A DNA stretch of 64,000 nucleotides, taken from assembly GCF_030863805.1 (NCBI RefSeq), contig NZ_CP132957.1:3658001-3722000 (forward strand), in the 5' to 3' direction. This document shows, piece after piece, positions 45,316 through 53,880 of this stretch (positions are counted from its first letter, which is position 1; every line of letters starts with the position of its first letter). The notes under the pieces are model-generated. The model was not told the origin of the DNA. It saw nothing but the letters and a program-made list of their open reading frames with translations, and did no database searches. Source of the stretch: Kineothrix sp. MB12-C1 (GTDB lineage: Bacteria; Bacillota; Clostridia; Lachnospirales; Lachnospiraceae). Position numbers and translations under genes: made by a program.

Positions 45316-45344
45316 TTGTACTGTATAGGTTAATTTGCTAAAAT
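45316..45344 (+). promoter_or_regulatory. Promoter of the DUF1015 gene
   Basis: TTGTAC (45316-45321), 17-bp spacer, TAAAAT (45339-45344), 35 bp before the start codon. Confidence 0.65.
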
Positions 45345-45378
45345 AATTATATCACATAAGACTTGCGAGGGAGAAAAA

Positions 45379-46611
45379 ATGGCGAATGTAAAACCTTTTA
45401 AGGCGATTCGTCCGGCAAACGGATTGGAAAAACGGATAGCGGCACTTCCCTATGATGTATATAACAGGGAAGAAGCAAAAAGAGAGGTAGAAAAAGAACC
45501 TCTTTCTTTTTTAAGGATTGATAGGGCTGAGACACAGTTTGGAGCTGATGTGGATACCTATGCAGACTGTGTTTATGAAAAGGCACATGAGCTATTATGG
45601 AATATGGTAGCGAATAAGGAATTAATCGAAGATACGAAGGATTGCTATTACGTGTATGAGTTATTAATGGAGGGGCGGACTCAGATTGGGATTGTTGCTT
45701 GCGCTTCTGTGGATGATTATATTCATCAGGTGATTAAGAAGCATGAGAATACGAGAGAGGATAAGGAGATAGACCGTATTCGTCATGTGGATGCATGCCA
45801 GGCTCAGACTGGCCCCATTTTCCTGGCATACCGTTCTCATCCTGTCATTCGCGAAGAAATCGAAAGAGCGAGAAAGACAGATGCTCTTTATCGTTTCACC
45901 GCTGAGGATGGAGTAACACATAGTGCATGGAAGGTGGAAGAAAAAGAAACGGTAGAAAGAATAAAAAACGCATTTGCAGAGATAGACAATATATACATAG
46001 CGGATGGGCATCATAGATGTGCTTCCGCGGTAAAGGTATCCTTGAAAAAAAGGCAGGAGAATCCGAACTATACGGGGGAAGAGGAGTTCAACTATTTCCT
46101 TTCCGTCCTGTTTTCTGATGATCAGTTGATGATTATGGACTATAACCGCGTTGTTATGGACTTAAACGGACTCGATAAAGAGAAATATTTGCAGAAAGTT
46201 GAAGAGCAGTTTCAACTTACGAAATGGGGAGAAGCTCCGTATCAGCCGGAGAAAAAGGGGAGTTTCGGTATGTATCTCGATGATTTCTGGTATAAGCTCG
46301 AGGCAAAGGAACCCTATGATGATGATCCGGTGGAAGCCCTTGATGTGACGGTTATTCAAGAGAGGTTGTTGGCACCTGTACTTGGTATTTATGATCCGAA
46401 GACGGAGAAGCGGATTGATTTTGTCGGAGGAATTCGGGGATTAAGGGAGCTGGAACGCCGGGTACGCACCGATGCGAAAGTAGCATTTGCCTTATATCCG
46501 ACTTCTATTAAGGAATTATTTGCAGTATCCGATGCCGGCAAGCTGATGCCGCCGAAATCCACGTGGTTCGAGCCTAAGTTAAGAAGTGGTCTATTCATTC
46601 ATAGAATATAA
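45379..46611 (+). CDS. DUF1015 family protein
   Basis: Product of 410 residues, ATG 45379 after GCGAGGGAG. VKPFKAIRP...AALPYDVYNREEA at the N-terminus and the IADGHHRCASA motif near residue 213 identify DUF1015 (PF06245). The GHHR motif is reminiscent of ParB/SerK-type nucleotide-dependent kinases, which is an inference from motif shape. Genes of this family often neighbour serA, as here (serC-serA-81aa-DUF1015), so a part in serine or phosphoserine metabolism is plausible. Cytosolic; reaction unknown. Confidence 0.88.
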   Translation: MANVKPFKAIRPANGLEKRIAALPYDVYNREEAKREVEKEPLSFLRIDRAETQFGADVDTYADCVYEKAHELLWNMVANKELIEDTKDCYYVYELLMEGRTQIGIVACASVDDYIHQVIKKHENTREDKEIDRIRHVDACQAQTGPIFLAYRSHPVIREEIERARKTDALYRFTAEDGVTHSAWKVEEKETVERIKNAFAEIDNIYIADGHHRCASAVKVSLKKRQENPNYTGEEEFNYFLSVLFSDDQLMIMDYNRVVMDLNGLDKEKYLQKVEEQFQLTKWGEAPYQPEKKGSFGMYLDDFWYKLEAKEPYDDDPVEALDVTVIQERLLAPVLGIYDPKTEKRIDFVGGIRGLRELERRVRTDAKVAFALYPTSIKELFAVSDAGKLMPPKSTWFEPKLRSGLFIHRI

Positions 46612-46638
46612 GTAACTATGAGGGTACTGAACAGTTAG
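46612..46638 (+). repeat. 27-bp palindromic repeat, copy 7
   Basis: Arms GTAACTAT and ACAGTTAG around GAGGGTACTGA, starting right after the DUF1015 stop. The outer G-C pair is lost and one inner pair is weakened, so this copy is slightly decayed. Confidence 0.85.
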
Positions 46639-46686
46639 GTAAATGCGGCAAATAAGGAGATACATAGCGGAAGGGAAGGGATTATG

Positions 46687-49149
46687 ATGAATCATAAATT
46701 GTATAAGCTAATGGATTGGCCGGAAATAGAGGCAATTATTTATTCGGAATCGGATAATCCCCATAAAATATTAGGGGCTCATGCGGTAGGAGGCAATACG
46801 CTGCTTCAGGCATTTTTTCCTGGAGCTAAAAGTGTTCTCGTGCAAAATAAGAAAGAGAAAAAAAGCTACGAAATGGAAATGGCCGATGAAGAAGGCTTCT
46901 TTGCAGTATTGATTCAGGGAAAATGGGCTGGGCAGTATGAATACATCGTAGAAGGGGAAGATGGAACATTAAGAAAGATACAGGATGCTTATCGGTTTGC
47001 ACCGCAAATAGAGGAAAAAGATATCGATAAGTTTACAGCAGGAATTCACTACACTATCTATGAGAAGCTGGGTGCGCATCCGATGAAGATCGATGGGATA
47101 AAGGGTGTTTATTTCGCTGTATGGGCACCAAATGCACTTCGTGTGAGTACTGTGGGAGATTTCAACAACTGGGATGGAAGAATGCACCAGATGCGCAGAC
47201 TCGCGGATTCCGGCATTTTCGAGATCTTTATTCCCGATGCGGAAGTAGGGCAAAATTATAAGTTCGAAGTTAAGACAAAGAGTGGGATGACTTATCTGAA
47301 AGCAGATCCCTATGCCTTTGGACAGCAACTTCGTCCGGATACGGCTTCCGTTATTAGAGATGGTTTGGGAGTCGGAGAAGACATATTCATGTGGGAGGAT
47401 GAGGCTTGGATTACAAAAAGAGGGGAGAAACAAGGACAGGGGAAACCGATTAGTATCTATGAACTATATTTGGGCTCTTTTAAAGCAGGAGAAGACGGCG
47501 GATATTTAAATTATAGAGAGTTGGCACCTCTTATTATCGAATATGTGAAAGAGATGGGGTATACTCATATTGAGTTAATGCCCATTATGGAGCATCCTCT
47601 CGATGGATCATGGGGCTATCAGGTAATCGGTTATTATGCTCCTACGTCCAGATATGGAACACATGAAGATTTCATGTATTTTATGAATGAGATGCACAAG
47701 GCAGATATCGGTGTGATTTTGGATTGGGTACCGGCACATTTTCCAAGGGATACTCATGGACTTTCGAATTTCGATGGTACCTGTTTATACGAGCATCAGG
47801 ATCCGAGAAAGGGATTCCATCCCCACTGGGGAACCCTTATCTACAATTATGGAAGGCCGCAGGTGTCCAATTATTTGATTGCTAATGCCCTATATTGGAT
47901 CGAGAAATACCATGTGGATGGAATTCGCATGGATGCAGTCGCTTCTATGCTGTATCTAGATTATGGGAAAAATGACGGGGAATGGGTAGCCAACATCTAT
48001 GGCGGTCATGAGAATCTGGAAGCTATTGAATTCTTAAAGCATTTGAATTCTATCGTGAAGAAACGAAATGAAGGTGTGCTTATGATTGCGGAGGAATCCA
48101 CTGCATGGCCGAAAGTTACGACAGATGTGGAGGATAATGGACTTGGCTTCGACATAAAATGGAATATGGGATGGATGAATGACTATTTGGGATATATTGC
48201 CTATGATCCATATTTCCGTTCTCATCACCATAATGAACTTACGTTCAGCATGATTTATGCTTATAGCGAGAACTTTATGCTTGTATTTTCCCATGATGAA
48301 GTTGTCCATGGAAAGGCAACAATGATCGGGAAGATGCCCGGTGAGATGAAAGAAAAGTTCTCCAACTTAAAGCTGACTTATGCTTATATGATGACACATC
48401 CCGGGAAAAAGTTGTTATTCATGGGGCAGGATATTGCGGAATTCCATGAATGGAACGAAGAAAGGGAAGTGGAATGGGGACTATTGCAATATGACAGCCA
48501 TAAAGGTGTGCAGAATCTGGTAAAAGCTCTAAATAATATTTATACAGAATATCCGGCACTTTATAAGTATGATACTTCATGGAATGGTTTCGAATGGATT
48601 AACTGCATTTCTTCCAACGACTGCATGCTTGTATTCATGAGAAAAGCAGATGAGCCGGAAGAAACATTAGTTGTAATTTTGAACTTTGCAAATATAGAAA
48701 AAGCTTTCACCGTAGGGGTGCCTTATGAAGGAAAATATAAGGAAATCTTAAATACGGACGATAAGAACTTCGGTGGAGAAGGAAGGGTGAATGAGGGCTT
48801 TTTGATGACACAAGAGGAAGAATTCGATGGAAGGCGTTATTCCATAGAAGTGACGAGTGCGCCGTTATCTGCAGTGCTTCTTACTTATATTCCTTATACT
48901 CCTGAAGAAAAAAAGGAAGCGGATAAAAGAAGAGAAGAGAAAATTCGCAGAGAAAAGGCAGAGGCACTGGAGCGGCAGCGTAAGGATCGAATAGCTTTAC
49001 TTGAAAAGCAGCGTATGGAGAAGGAAGCAGAGGCTGAAAGAATGCTGAAAGAAGCGAAGAAAGCGCAGGAGTGTGCGAAAAAGATATTAAAAGAAGCAGA
49101 AGCTGTTCGAAGAGAAGAGGAAAAGATTCGTAAGGAGAGAGAGAAGTAA
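46687..49149 (+). CDS. glgB: 1,4-alpha-glucan branching enzyme with charged C-terminal extension
   Basis: Forms alpha-1,6 branches in glycogen. It has 820 residues from ATG 46687 (ATG 46684 is adjacent). An N-terminal beta module (about 1-100) precedes CBM48 (VYFAVWAPNALRVSTVGDFNNW) and the GH13 barrel: VPAHFPRDTHGL, nucleophile Asp in GIRMDAVASMLY, acid Glu in IAEESTAW, and FSHDEVVHGK. After the C-terminal beta domain there is an unusual tail of about 80 residues, almost all Lys/Glu/Arg/Ala, predicted to be one long coiled coil. No other glg genes are in the window. Confidence 0.94.
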   Translation: MNHKLYKLMDWPEIEAIIYSESDNPHKILGAHAVGGNTLLQAFFPGAKSVLVQNKKEKKSYEMEMADEEGFFAVLIQGKWAGQYEYIVEGEDGTLRKIQDAYRFAPQIEEKDIDKFTAGIHYTIYEKLGAHPMKIDGIKGVYFAVWAPNALRVSTVGDFNNWDGRMHQMRRLADSGIFEIFIPDAEVGQNYKFEVKTKSGMTYLKADPYAFGQQLRPDTASVIRDGLGVGEDIFMWEDEAWITKRGEKQGQGKPISIYELYLGSFKAGEDGGYLNYRELAPLIIEYVKEMGYTHIELMPIMEHPLDGSWGYQVIGYYAPTSRYGTHEDFMYFMNEMHKADIGVILDWVPAHFPRDTHGLSNFDGTCLYEHQDPRKGFHPHWGTLIYNYGRPQVSNYLIANALYWIEKYHVDGIRMDAVASMLYLDYGKNDGEWVANIYGGHENLEAIEFLKHLNSIVKKRNEGVLMIAEESTAWPKVTTDVEDNGLGFDIKWNMGWMNDYLGYIAYDPYFRSHHHNELTFSMIYAYSENFMLVFSHDEVVHGKATMIGKMPGEMKEKFSNLKLTYAYMMTHPGKKLLFMGQDIAEFHEWNEEREVEWGLLQYDSHKGVQNLVKALNNIYTEYPALYKYDTSWNGFEWINCISSNDCMLVFMRKADEPEETLVVILNFANIEKAFTVGVPYEGKYKEILNTDDKNFGGEGRVNEGFLMTQEEEFDGRRYSIEVTSAPLSAVLLTYIPYTPEEKKEADKRREEKIRREKAEALERQRKDRIALLEKQRMEKEAEAERMLKEAKKAQECAKKILKEAEAVRREEEKIRKEREK

Positions 49150-49178
49150 AGGTTGAAAGAATCTCCTTCTTTCAGCCT
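49150..49178 (+). other. Intercistronic 12-bp hairpin between glgB and mscS
   Basis: AGGTTGAAAGAA (49150-49161) pairs with TTCTTTCAGCCT (49167-49178), one G-U, over a TCTCC loop. No T-tract; it lies 19 bp before the mscS start. It may reduce read-through or protect the glgB mRNA 3' end. Confidence 0.6.
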
Positions 49179-49197
49179 CTGAAAGGATCGGGAATAT

Positions 49198-50076
49198 ATG
49201 GAATATCTTGAGGTTTTGGCAGCGCTTACGACAGAGGAAAGGATCAGTATAGGAGTGATTGAGAAATTTTTACAGGAGCTTCCTGAAAAAGCATGGCATT
49301 TAGGAACAAGAGTATTACTGTCCGTTATTGTATTCATGGTGGGCGTACAGCTTATTAAAGTGATACGCAAGATAGTTAAGAAGTCTTTGGTGAGAGGGCA
49401 TGCGGATAAAGGCGTTATACAGTTTATCGATTCCTTTTTAAAAGCGGCATTATATGCAGTGCTTATTATTACAATTGCCTCCGGATTTGGACTGGATGCT
49501 GCGAGTATTCTAGCCTTGCTCGGTTCTGCCGGTGTGGCAATCGGCCTTGCAATCCAAGGAAGTTTGTCCAATTTCGTGGGAGGGGTTCTTATCTTGCTTA
49601 TTAAGCCCTTTAAAGTAGGAGATTATATTAAGGAAGATACGAACGGCAACGAAGGCAGTGTGAAAGAAATTGAGTTATTTTATACGAAGCTCATTACACC
49701 GGACAATAAAATAATTGTACTCCCTAACGGTACCCTCGCTAATTCCAGCTTAACGAATGTAACCGCATGTGATAAACGGCGAATGGATATTACGGTTAGA
49801 ATTCCTTATACCGCAGATATTAAGTTAGCGAAAGAAGTTCTGGAGCAAGTGTTGAAAAATGAGGAAGCAGTATTGAAAGACCAAGAGCATTTTGCCTATG
49901 CCAATGAATTGGGAGATGCTTTTGTAAGCATCGGTGTAAGATGCTGGTTCACTATGGAAGATTTCTGGCAAGGGAAGTGGCGGGTTACAGAGAATATTAA
50001 ATACGCACTCGATGAAGCCGGGGTTAGTATCTTCGCCCCTCAGATGGAAATAACGCTTAAGGAAAAGTGCGAATAA
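49198..50076 (+). CDS. Small-conductance mechanosensitive channel (MscS family)
   Basis: Membrane channel of 292 residues that opens on hypo-osmotic shock. Three hydrophobic helices (about 38-60, 82-102, 108-135); the pore helix GSAGVAIGLAIQGSLSNFVGG is the MscS hallmark, followed by the beta domain (IKPFKVGDYI, VLPNGTLANSSLTN) and a C-terminal alpha/beta cage region. ATG 49198 after GAAAGGATCGGG. Confidence 0.93.
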   Translation: MEYLEVLAALTTEERISIGVIEKFLQELPEKAWHLGTRVLLSVIVFMVGVQLIKVIRKIVKKSLVRGHADKGVIQFIDSFLKAALYAVLIITIASGFGLDAASILALLGSAGVAIGLAIQGSLSNFVGGVLILLIKPFKVGDYIKEDTNGNEGSVKEIELFYTKLITPDNKIIVLPNGTLANSSLTNVTACDKRRMDITVRIPYTADIKLAKEVLEQVLKNEEAVLKDQEHFAYANELGDAFVSIGVRCWFTMEDFWQGKWRVTENIKYALDEAGVSIFAPQMEITLKEKCE

Positions 50077-50110
50077 AGCAAAAAAATATGAAAAAAAGAC
50101 TAAATTATGC

Positions 50111-50139
50111 TTGCCAAAAGAACGAATAGACATTATAAT
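50111..50139 (+). promoter_or_regulatory. Promoter of the tRNA-Thr gene
   Basis: TTGCCA (50111-50116), 17-bp spacer, TATAAT (50134-50139), 31 bp before the mature tRNA 5' end. Confidence 0.85.
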
Positions 50140-50142
50140 AGC

Positions 50143-50169
50143 ATTTGGTATCTGATGTAGATACCAAAT
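50143..50169 (+). other. Perfect 10-bp hairpin abutting the tRNA-Thr 5' end
   Basis: ATTTGGTATC (50143-50152) is exactly complementary to 50160-50169 with a 7-nt loop. Only one base separates it from the tRNA. It would form in the 5' leader of the precursor at the RNase P cleavage site. Confidence 0.7.
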
Positions 50170-50170
50170 T

Positions 50171-50243
<73 letters not shown>

Positions 50244-50246
50244 TCC

Positions 50247-50287
50247 AAAAGACATAGCTTACCGTCAAGGGTAAGTTATGTCTTTTT
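50247..50287 (+). terminator. Intrinsic terminator after tRNA-Thr
   Basis: AAAAGACATAGCTTACC (50247-50263) pairs with GGTAAGTTATGTCTTTT with one G-U, followed by a T-run. Confidence 0.9.
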
Positions 50288-50386
50288 ATATTTATATGTG
50301 ATATTATAGGTTTAAGTTTCTTATATTGCTTAGCTAAATAGGAATTCTGAAATATACAAACAGGAATTTATGGAGGTGATGAAGCT

Positions 50387-51151
50387 ATGTTACTTGAAGA
50401 ATTTGATTCCAATAGAAATGCGGTTATCAACGCATTTGATATAATTCAACCGATAAAAAATATTCCCCCAATTGCTGTTTCATGTTTTTCGCGAATAACA
50501 TTCGATAGATTGCTCAAAGAACTGAATGGTGTTCCAATTGCTTCGACAGGAACGGCAAATATGGATATTCCCATATATAAAGTTATCTATAATGGAATCG
50601 AAATGGCATTGTTTATGTCATATGTCGGAGCGCCTGGTTGTATAGCTATTTTAGTAGATGTATTTGCTATGGGCATAGAAAAGATAGTGCTTTTTGGCAC
50701 TTGTGGGGTATTGGATGCTGGAATAAAAGATTGCTCAATTATTATACCAAATGCTGCTGTGAGAGACGAGGGAACTAGCTTTCATTATGCTCCCGCATCG
50801 GATGAAATTAAAGTTAATATAAAGTATCAGGATGAATTTATTGAAATTTTAAACAGACATAAATGTTCATATACTGTGGGAAAAGTTTGGACTACGGATG
50901 GTTGTTATAGAGAGACCCGTGAAAAAGTAAATAAACGAAAAGAAAACGGTTGTATCTGTGTAGATATGGAATGTTCAGCGGTTGCTGCTTTGGCAGGTTT
51001 TAGAGAAAAAGAAGTATTCCATTTCTTTTATGCGGCAGATAACCTGGATAATGACGAATGGGATGCACGAAGTCTGGCAAATTCAGCAAATGTTTTGGAT
51101 AAAGATAGAATTGCACTGTTAGCTATGGAGTTAGCCACCAAACTTATGTAG
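50387..51151 (+). CDS. Uridine/purine nucleoside phosphorylase-like protein (PNP_UDP_1)
   Basis: Product of 254 residues, ATG 50387 after TGGAGGTGATG. SYVGAPGCIAILVDVFAMGIEKIVLFGTCG in two parts matches the phosphate/ribose site of the nucleoside phosphorylase superfamily, and VDMECSAVAALAGF is the conserved VxMExAA-type nucleoside site. The exact substrate (uridine, inosine, or another) is not resolved. First gene after the tRNA; it ends at its own terminator. Confidence 0.85.
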   Translation: MLLEEFDSNRNAVINAFDIIQPIKNIPPIAVSCFSRITFDRLLKELNGVPIASTGTANMDIPIYKVIYNGIEMALFMSYVGAPGCIAILVDVFAMGIEKIVLFGTCGVLDAGIKDCSIIIPNAAVRDEGTSFHYAPASDEIKVNIKYQDEFIEILNRHKCSYTVGKVWTTDGCYRETREKVNKRKENGCICVDMECSAVAALAGFREKEVFHFFYAADNLDNDEWDARSLANSANVLDKDRIALLAMELATKLM

Positions 51152-51177
51152 GTGATAAAACCTCATTTCTAACTTAT

Positions 51178-51208
51178 AAAAATTTGTGCCTAAAGGCAAA
51201 AATTTTTT
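51178..51208 (+). terminator. Intrinsic terminator after the nucleoside phosphorylase
   Basis: AAAAATTTGTGCC (51178-51190) pairs with GGCAAAAATTTTT (51195-51207) with one mismatch, TAAA loop and T-run. Confidence 0.75.
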
Positions 51209-51252
51209 CCACCATTATCACAGGGAAAGATATAGCTTTTCTATTTTAAAGC

Positions 51253-51283
51253 TTGACTTGAACATGATGTCGTAGTCTATATT
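51253..51283 (+). promoter_or_regulatory. MerR-type promoter with 19-bp spacer and central dyad
   Basis: TTGACT (51253-51258) and TATATT (51278-51283) are separated by 19 bp rather than 17. The dyad GACT-N3-ACAT-G-ATGT-N3-AGTC (51255-51277) fills the spacer. An elongated spacer with a central dyad is the hallmark of promoters twisted into activity by MerR proteins, here in front of a merR gene. Confidence 0.8.
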
Positions 51284-51316
51284 CCTTATATAAGGTTAAG
51301 AAAGGAGGGCGTGAAC

Positions 51317-52854
51317 ATGGATTACAAACGGTCAGCACTGTTTCAAGGGAATATGGCATATCCACGAGAATGCTCCGTTATTATGAACAAAATGGTCTTA
51401 TTAAAAGCATGAGGAAAGAGGGATACTCGTATAGGGTTTATGACGAAGCAAACCTCAAACGCTTACAGCAGGTTATTGTTCTGCGTAAACTGCAAATTCC
51501 GATAAAACAGATTTGTATTATCCTGAACAATCCTAATGCCAGCGAGGTAGTTGACGTTTTCAAGAAAAATATACAGGAATTGGATAGCGAGATTACCGCT
51601 TTATCGACCATAAAAATAATCTTGGATAAATTTGTAATTGAGATTGAGGAAATAGCTAACCTTAATTTGGACCTGGACTTCATCAGTGCTGATTCTGTAT
51701 TGGAAATGACTCGCTCCCTCTCCTTAGTCCAAAAAAATGTTAAGGAGAGTATTACTATGAGCCATTTATTAAAAGCGGCAGATGTTTTGAACAAATTGGA
51801 AAATGTACGGGTTGTATATCTTCCGCCAATGACCGTTGCGTCTTTCTATTTCTCGGGAGAAAATTCCGAAGAAAAGGCGTGGCAAGCAATGACTGACTTT
51901 GTTAAGCAAAACAATTTAATAGACGCAAAGCCTGATTTAAGGGTTTTTAAGATTGCACATCAAAACGCAACAGGTAATAATTTTGGAGATGAGGTGTGGG
52001 TTTCGATTCCTGATACATTAGCTGTTCCATCTGCCTTTCATAAAAAACGATTCCTTGGTGGACAGTATGCAGCTCATGTTTTGGATAACAACGGCTTTGA
52101 AGTTGCGTTAGGGTTGCAAGACTGGATCAACGAAAGTGAAAAGTATCAATATGACTTTGACGGAAATTTAATTCGTGTTGACCCACCAATGAATGAAATT
52201 GACAGCTTTGGGGGCATGCATCTTGATTTGTACGAGGTTCTAAATTTCAATAATTTTCAAAAGTCCGATTTTGAAAATCAAATTGACTATCTGACACCGA
52301 TAAAAGATTATATTATATCGGAAGAAATATTAGAGGAGATACCTGGAAGTAAGGAAAAGTGTGGATTTAAGGCAAGCATCATTTCAAAAAACAAATTTAG
52401 AATTCTGGGATTTACAAAAATCATAAGGGGGGATGAGAGTGTTGAAGGATTTATTGAAGAGGTAAGGCGTGACGGCCGCTTGGACATCCTAAACAATTTC
52501 AGAAAGCCCGGTTCACCTATACTGGGCTTTGGCTCACATGACTTAGATTCCCAAATGCAGGGTGGGTGGCGTTATACTATTTGCCTTGCAGAATCGGATA
52601 TTATCGATTTAAAAGCCTTCATGCAGCATAATTTATATATTGAAAAAATAGATGCTTCAAGATGGTTGATATTTGAGTACACAAAGGCAGATATCTTTGA
52701 TGACCATGCCGTCTGCCCAAAGCTGGGATATACTTGGAACGGTATTATTTCGGGGTCATTTACAGCAACCCCTGACGGTAGGATATGGAAACCTAACCCA
52801 AGAGATGAGGCAGAAATGACAAGTGTCGTTTATGGTTGGTATCCAATTAAATGA
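51317..52854 (+). pseudogene. MerR-family regulator with tandem GyrI-like domains, 1-nt frameshift at codon 4-5
   Basis: The ATG at 51317 (AAAGGAGGGC upstream) encodes M-D-Y-K, then leaves the main frame. From 51328 frame 1 reads T-V-S-T-V-S-R-E-Y-G-I-S-T-R-M-L-R-Y-Y-E, the proper MerR N-terminus. One A is missing from the A-run at 51326-51328. The intact frame has no ATG/GTG/TTG before ATG 51370, which would drop the first HTH helix and leave 494 residues. The rest is full: coiled coil, then two tandem GyrI/AraC effector-binding-type domains. Either a pseudogene, a truncated protein, or a sequencing error. Confidence 0.8.
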
Positions 52855-52934
52855 ATGATAAAACGTTTTTTCTTGGCATGGAAAACTTTTGAATGAAATA
52901 TGTATTATTATACTGATGGGAAAGAGGTGAATCC

Positions 52935-53720
52935 TTGAAAACTGAAAAGGCGAAGTCAATCGGAAAGATTATACTTGTTTTTGTCTTGTCGGTTGTAATA
53001 TGGCGATTAACATTCATACTTTTCGATACTCAGAAATTTGCATATAATGTATTTCGGCACATTGCCGCAGGTCTCTTTCTTTCGTTTTTAATCTGTGTGC
53101 TTATGATTGTTATGCTTCACGCTGAGAGGAGAACAAACTCTTTTTCAGAGAAAAAGGCAGTTTCCAGTCATTTGAAAGACCTTAGTTTCGGTTTTCTGTG
53201 CTGGATAATTCCTGCTGTAATAAGCATATATGCTTTTGTATCGGCAGGGCAGGTTGTAATAGTTTTACAGACCGAATCAACCACTTTGATTTTGGGATTA
53301 CTTGCCCTGCTCGTTGCAGTATTTTTCATAGAGGCTTTTCCTGAGGAAATTACAAGAGGTTATCTTTATTCTCGCCTGGAAGCTGTTTTTTCGCCTTGGG
53401 CAGCACTTCTGGCACAAACCTTCTTATTCACTTTGTTTGCTTTTTTGATAGGCTCACTATATTCAATAGACCAATGGCTCTTCATCCCTGGATTTGGATT
53501 TTTATTGGGATATTTTCGGATGTTGAGCGGAAGCATCTGGTTTTCAATGGGATTTCATGTTGCAATGATGACAGTTACCCAATCAATAGGCCCCATGCAG
53601 AAACTTATTGAGGTAGATGGGAATTTTTTTGTTGTAAGGTTTCTGTCTTTTGTGCTTATCCCTGCAATCAGCGGTTCCATTATTCTGAATTTGAAAAAGA
53701 ACCATATTCCGGCATCCTGA
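52935..53720 (+). CDS. CPBP-family intramembrane protein (protease-like)
   Basis: Polytopic protein of 261 residues, TTG start 52935 with AAAGAGGTG upstream. About seven hydrophobic helices. Motif 1 PEEITRGYLYSRLE has the EExxR core, and GFHVAMM near residue 215 supplies a His. The motif-2 position (LFTLFAFLIG) has no His where CPBP proteases usually have FxxxH, so catalysis is doubtful. Such proteins are often linked to bacteriocin self-immunity or maturation. Confidence 0.8.
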   Translation: MKTEKAKSIGKIILVFVLSVVIWRLTFILFDTQKFAYNVFRHIAAGLFLSFLICVLMIVMLHAERRTNSFSEKKAVSSHLKDLSFGFLCWIIPAVISIYAFVSAGQVVIVLQTESTTLILGLLALLVAVFFIEAFPEEITRGYLYSRLEAVFSPWAALLAQTFLFTLFAFLIGSLYSIDQWLFIPGFGFLLGYFRMLSGSIWFSMGFHVAMMTVTQSIGPMQKLIEVDGNFFVVRFLSFVLIPAISGSIILNLKKNHIPAS

Positions 53721-53880
53721 AAAATCTTTTTTGTAATGTGTTTGCAAAAATTTGGTACTATAAATGCAAATAAGAATTTGTCGGATAGTAAATTGCGGGT
53801 TACTTATGTAGTTTCAATTCAACCAACAGTCAGTTGTCACGCTTATAGCCTTAGATTAGGATGATTTCGAGGTAATAATT

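Noticed and set aside
48894-49571. 225-codon minus-strand frame spanning the glgB-mscS junction
   Set aside because: It is antisense to the repetitive charged tail of GlgB and to MscS; the Ser/Phe-rich product is the mirror of Lys/Glu codons.
51317-51370. Programmed frameshift in the MerR gene
   Set aside because: The A-run is only three bases, with no slippery heptamer or following pseudoknot seen. Deletion or sequence error is more likely.
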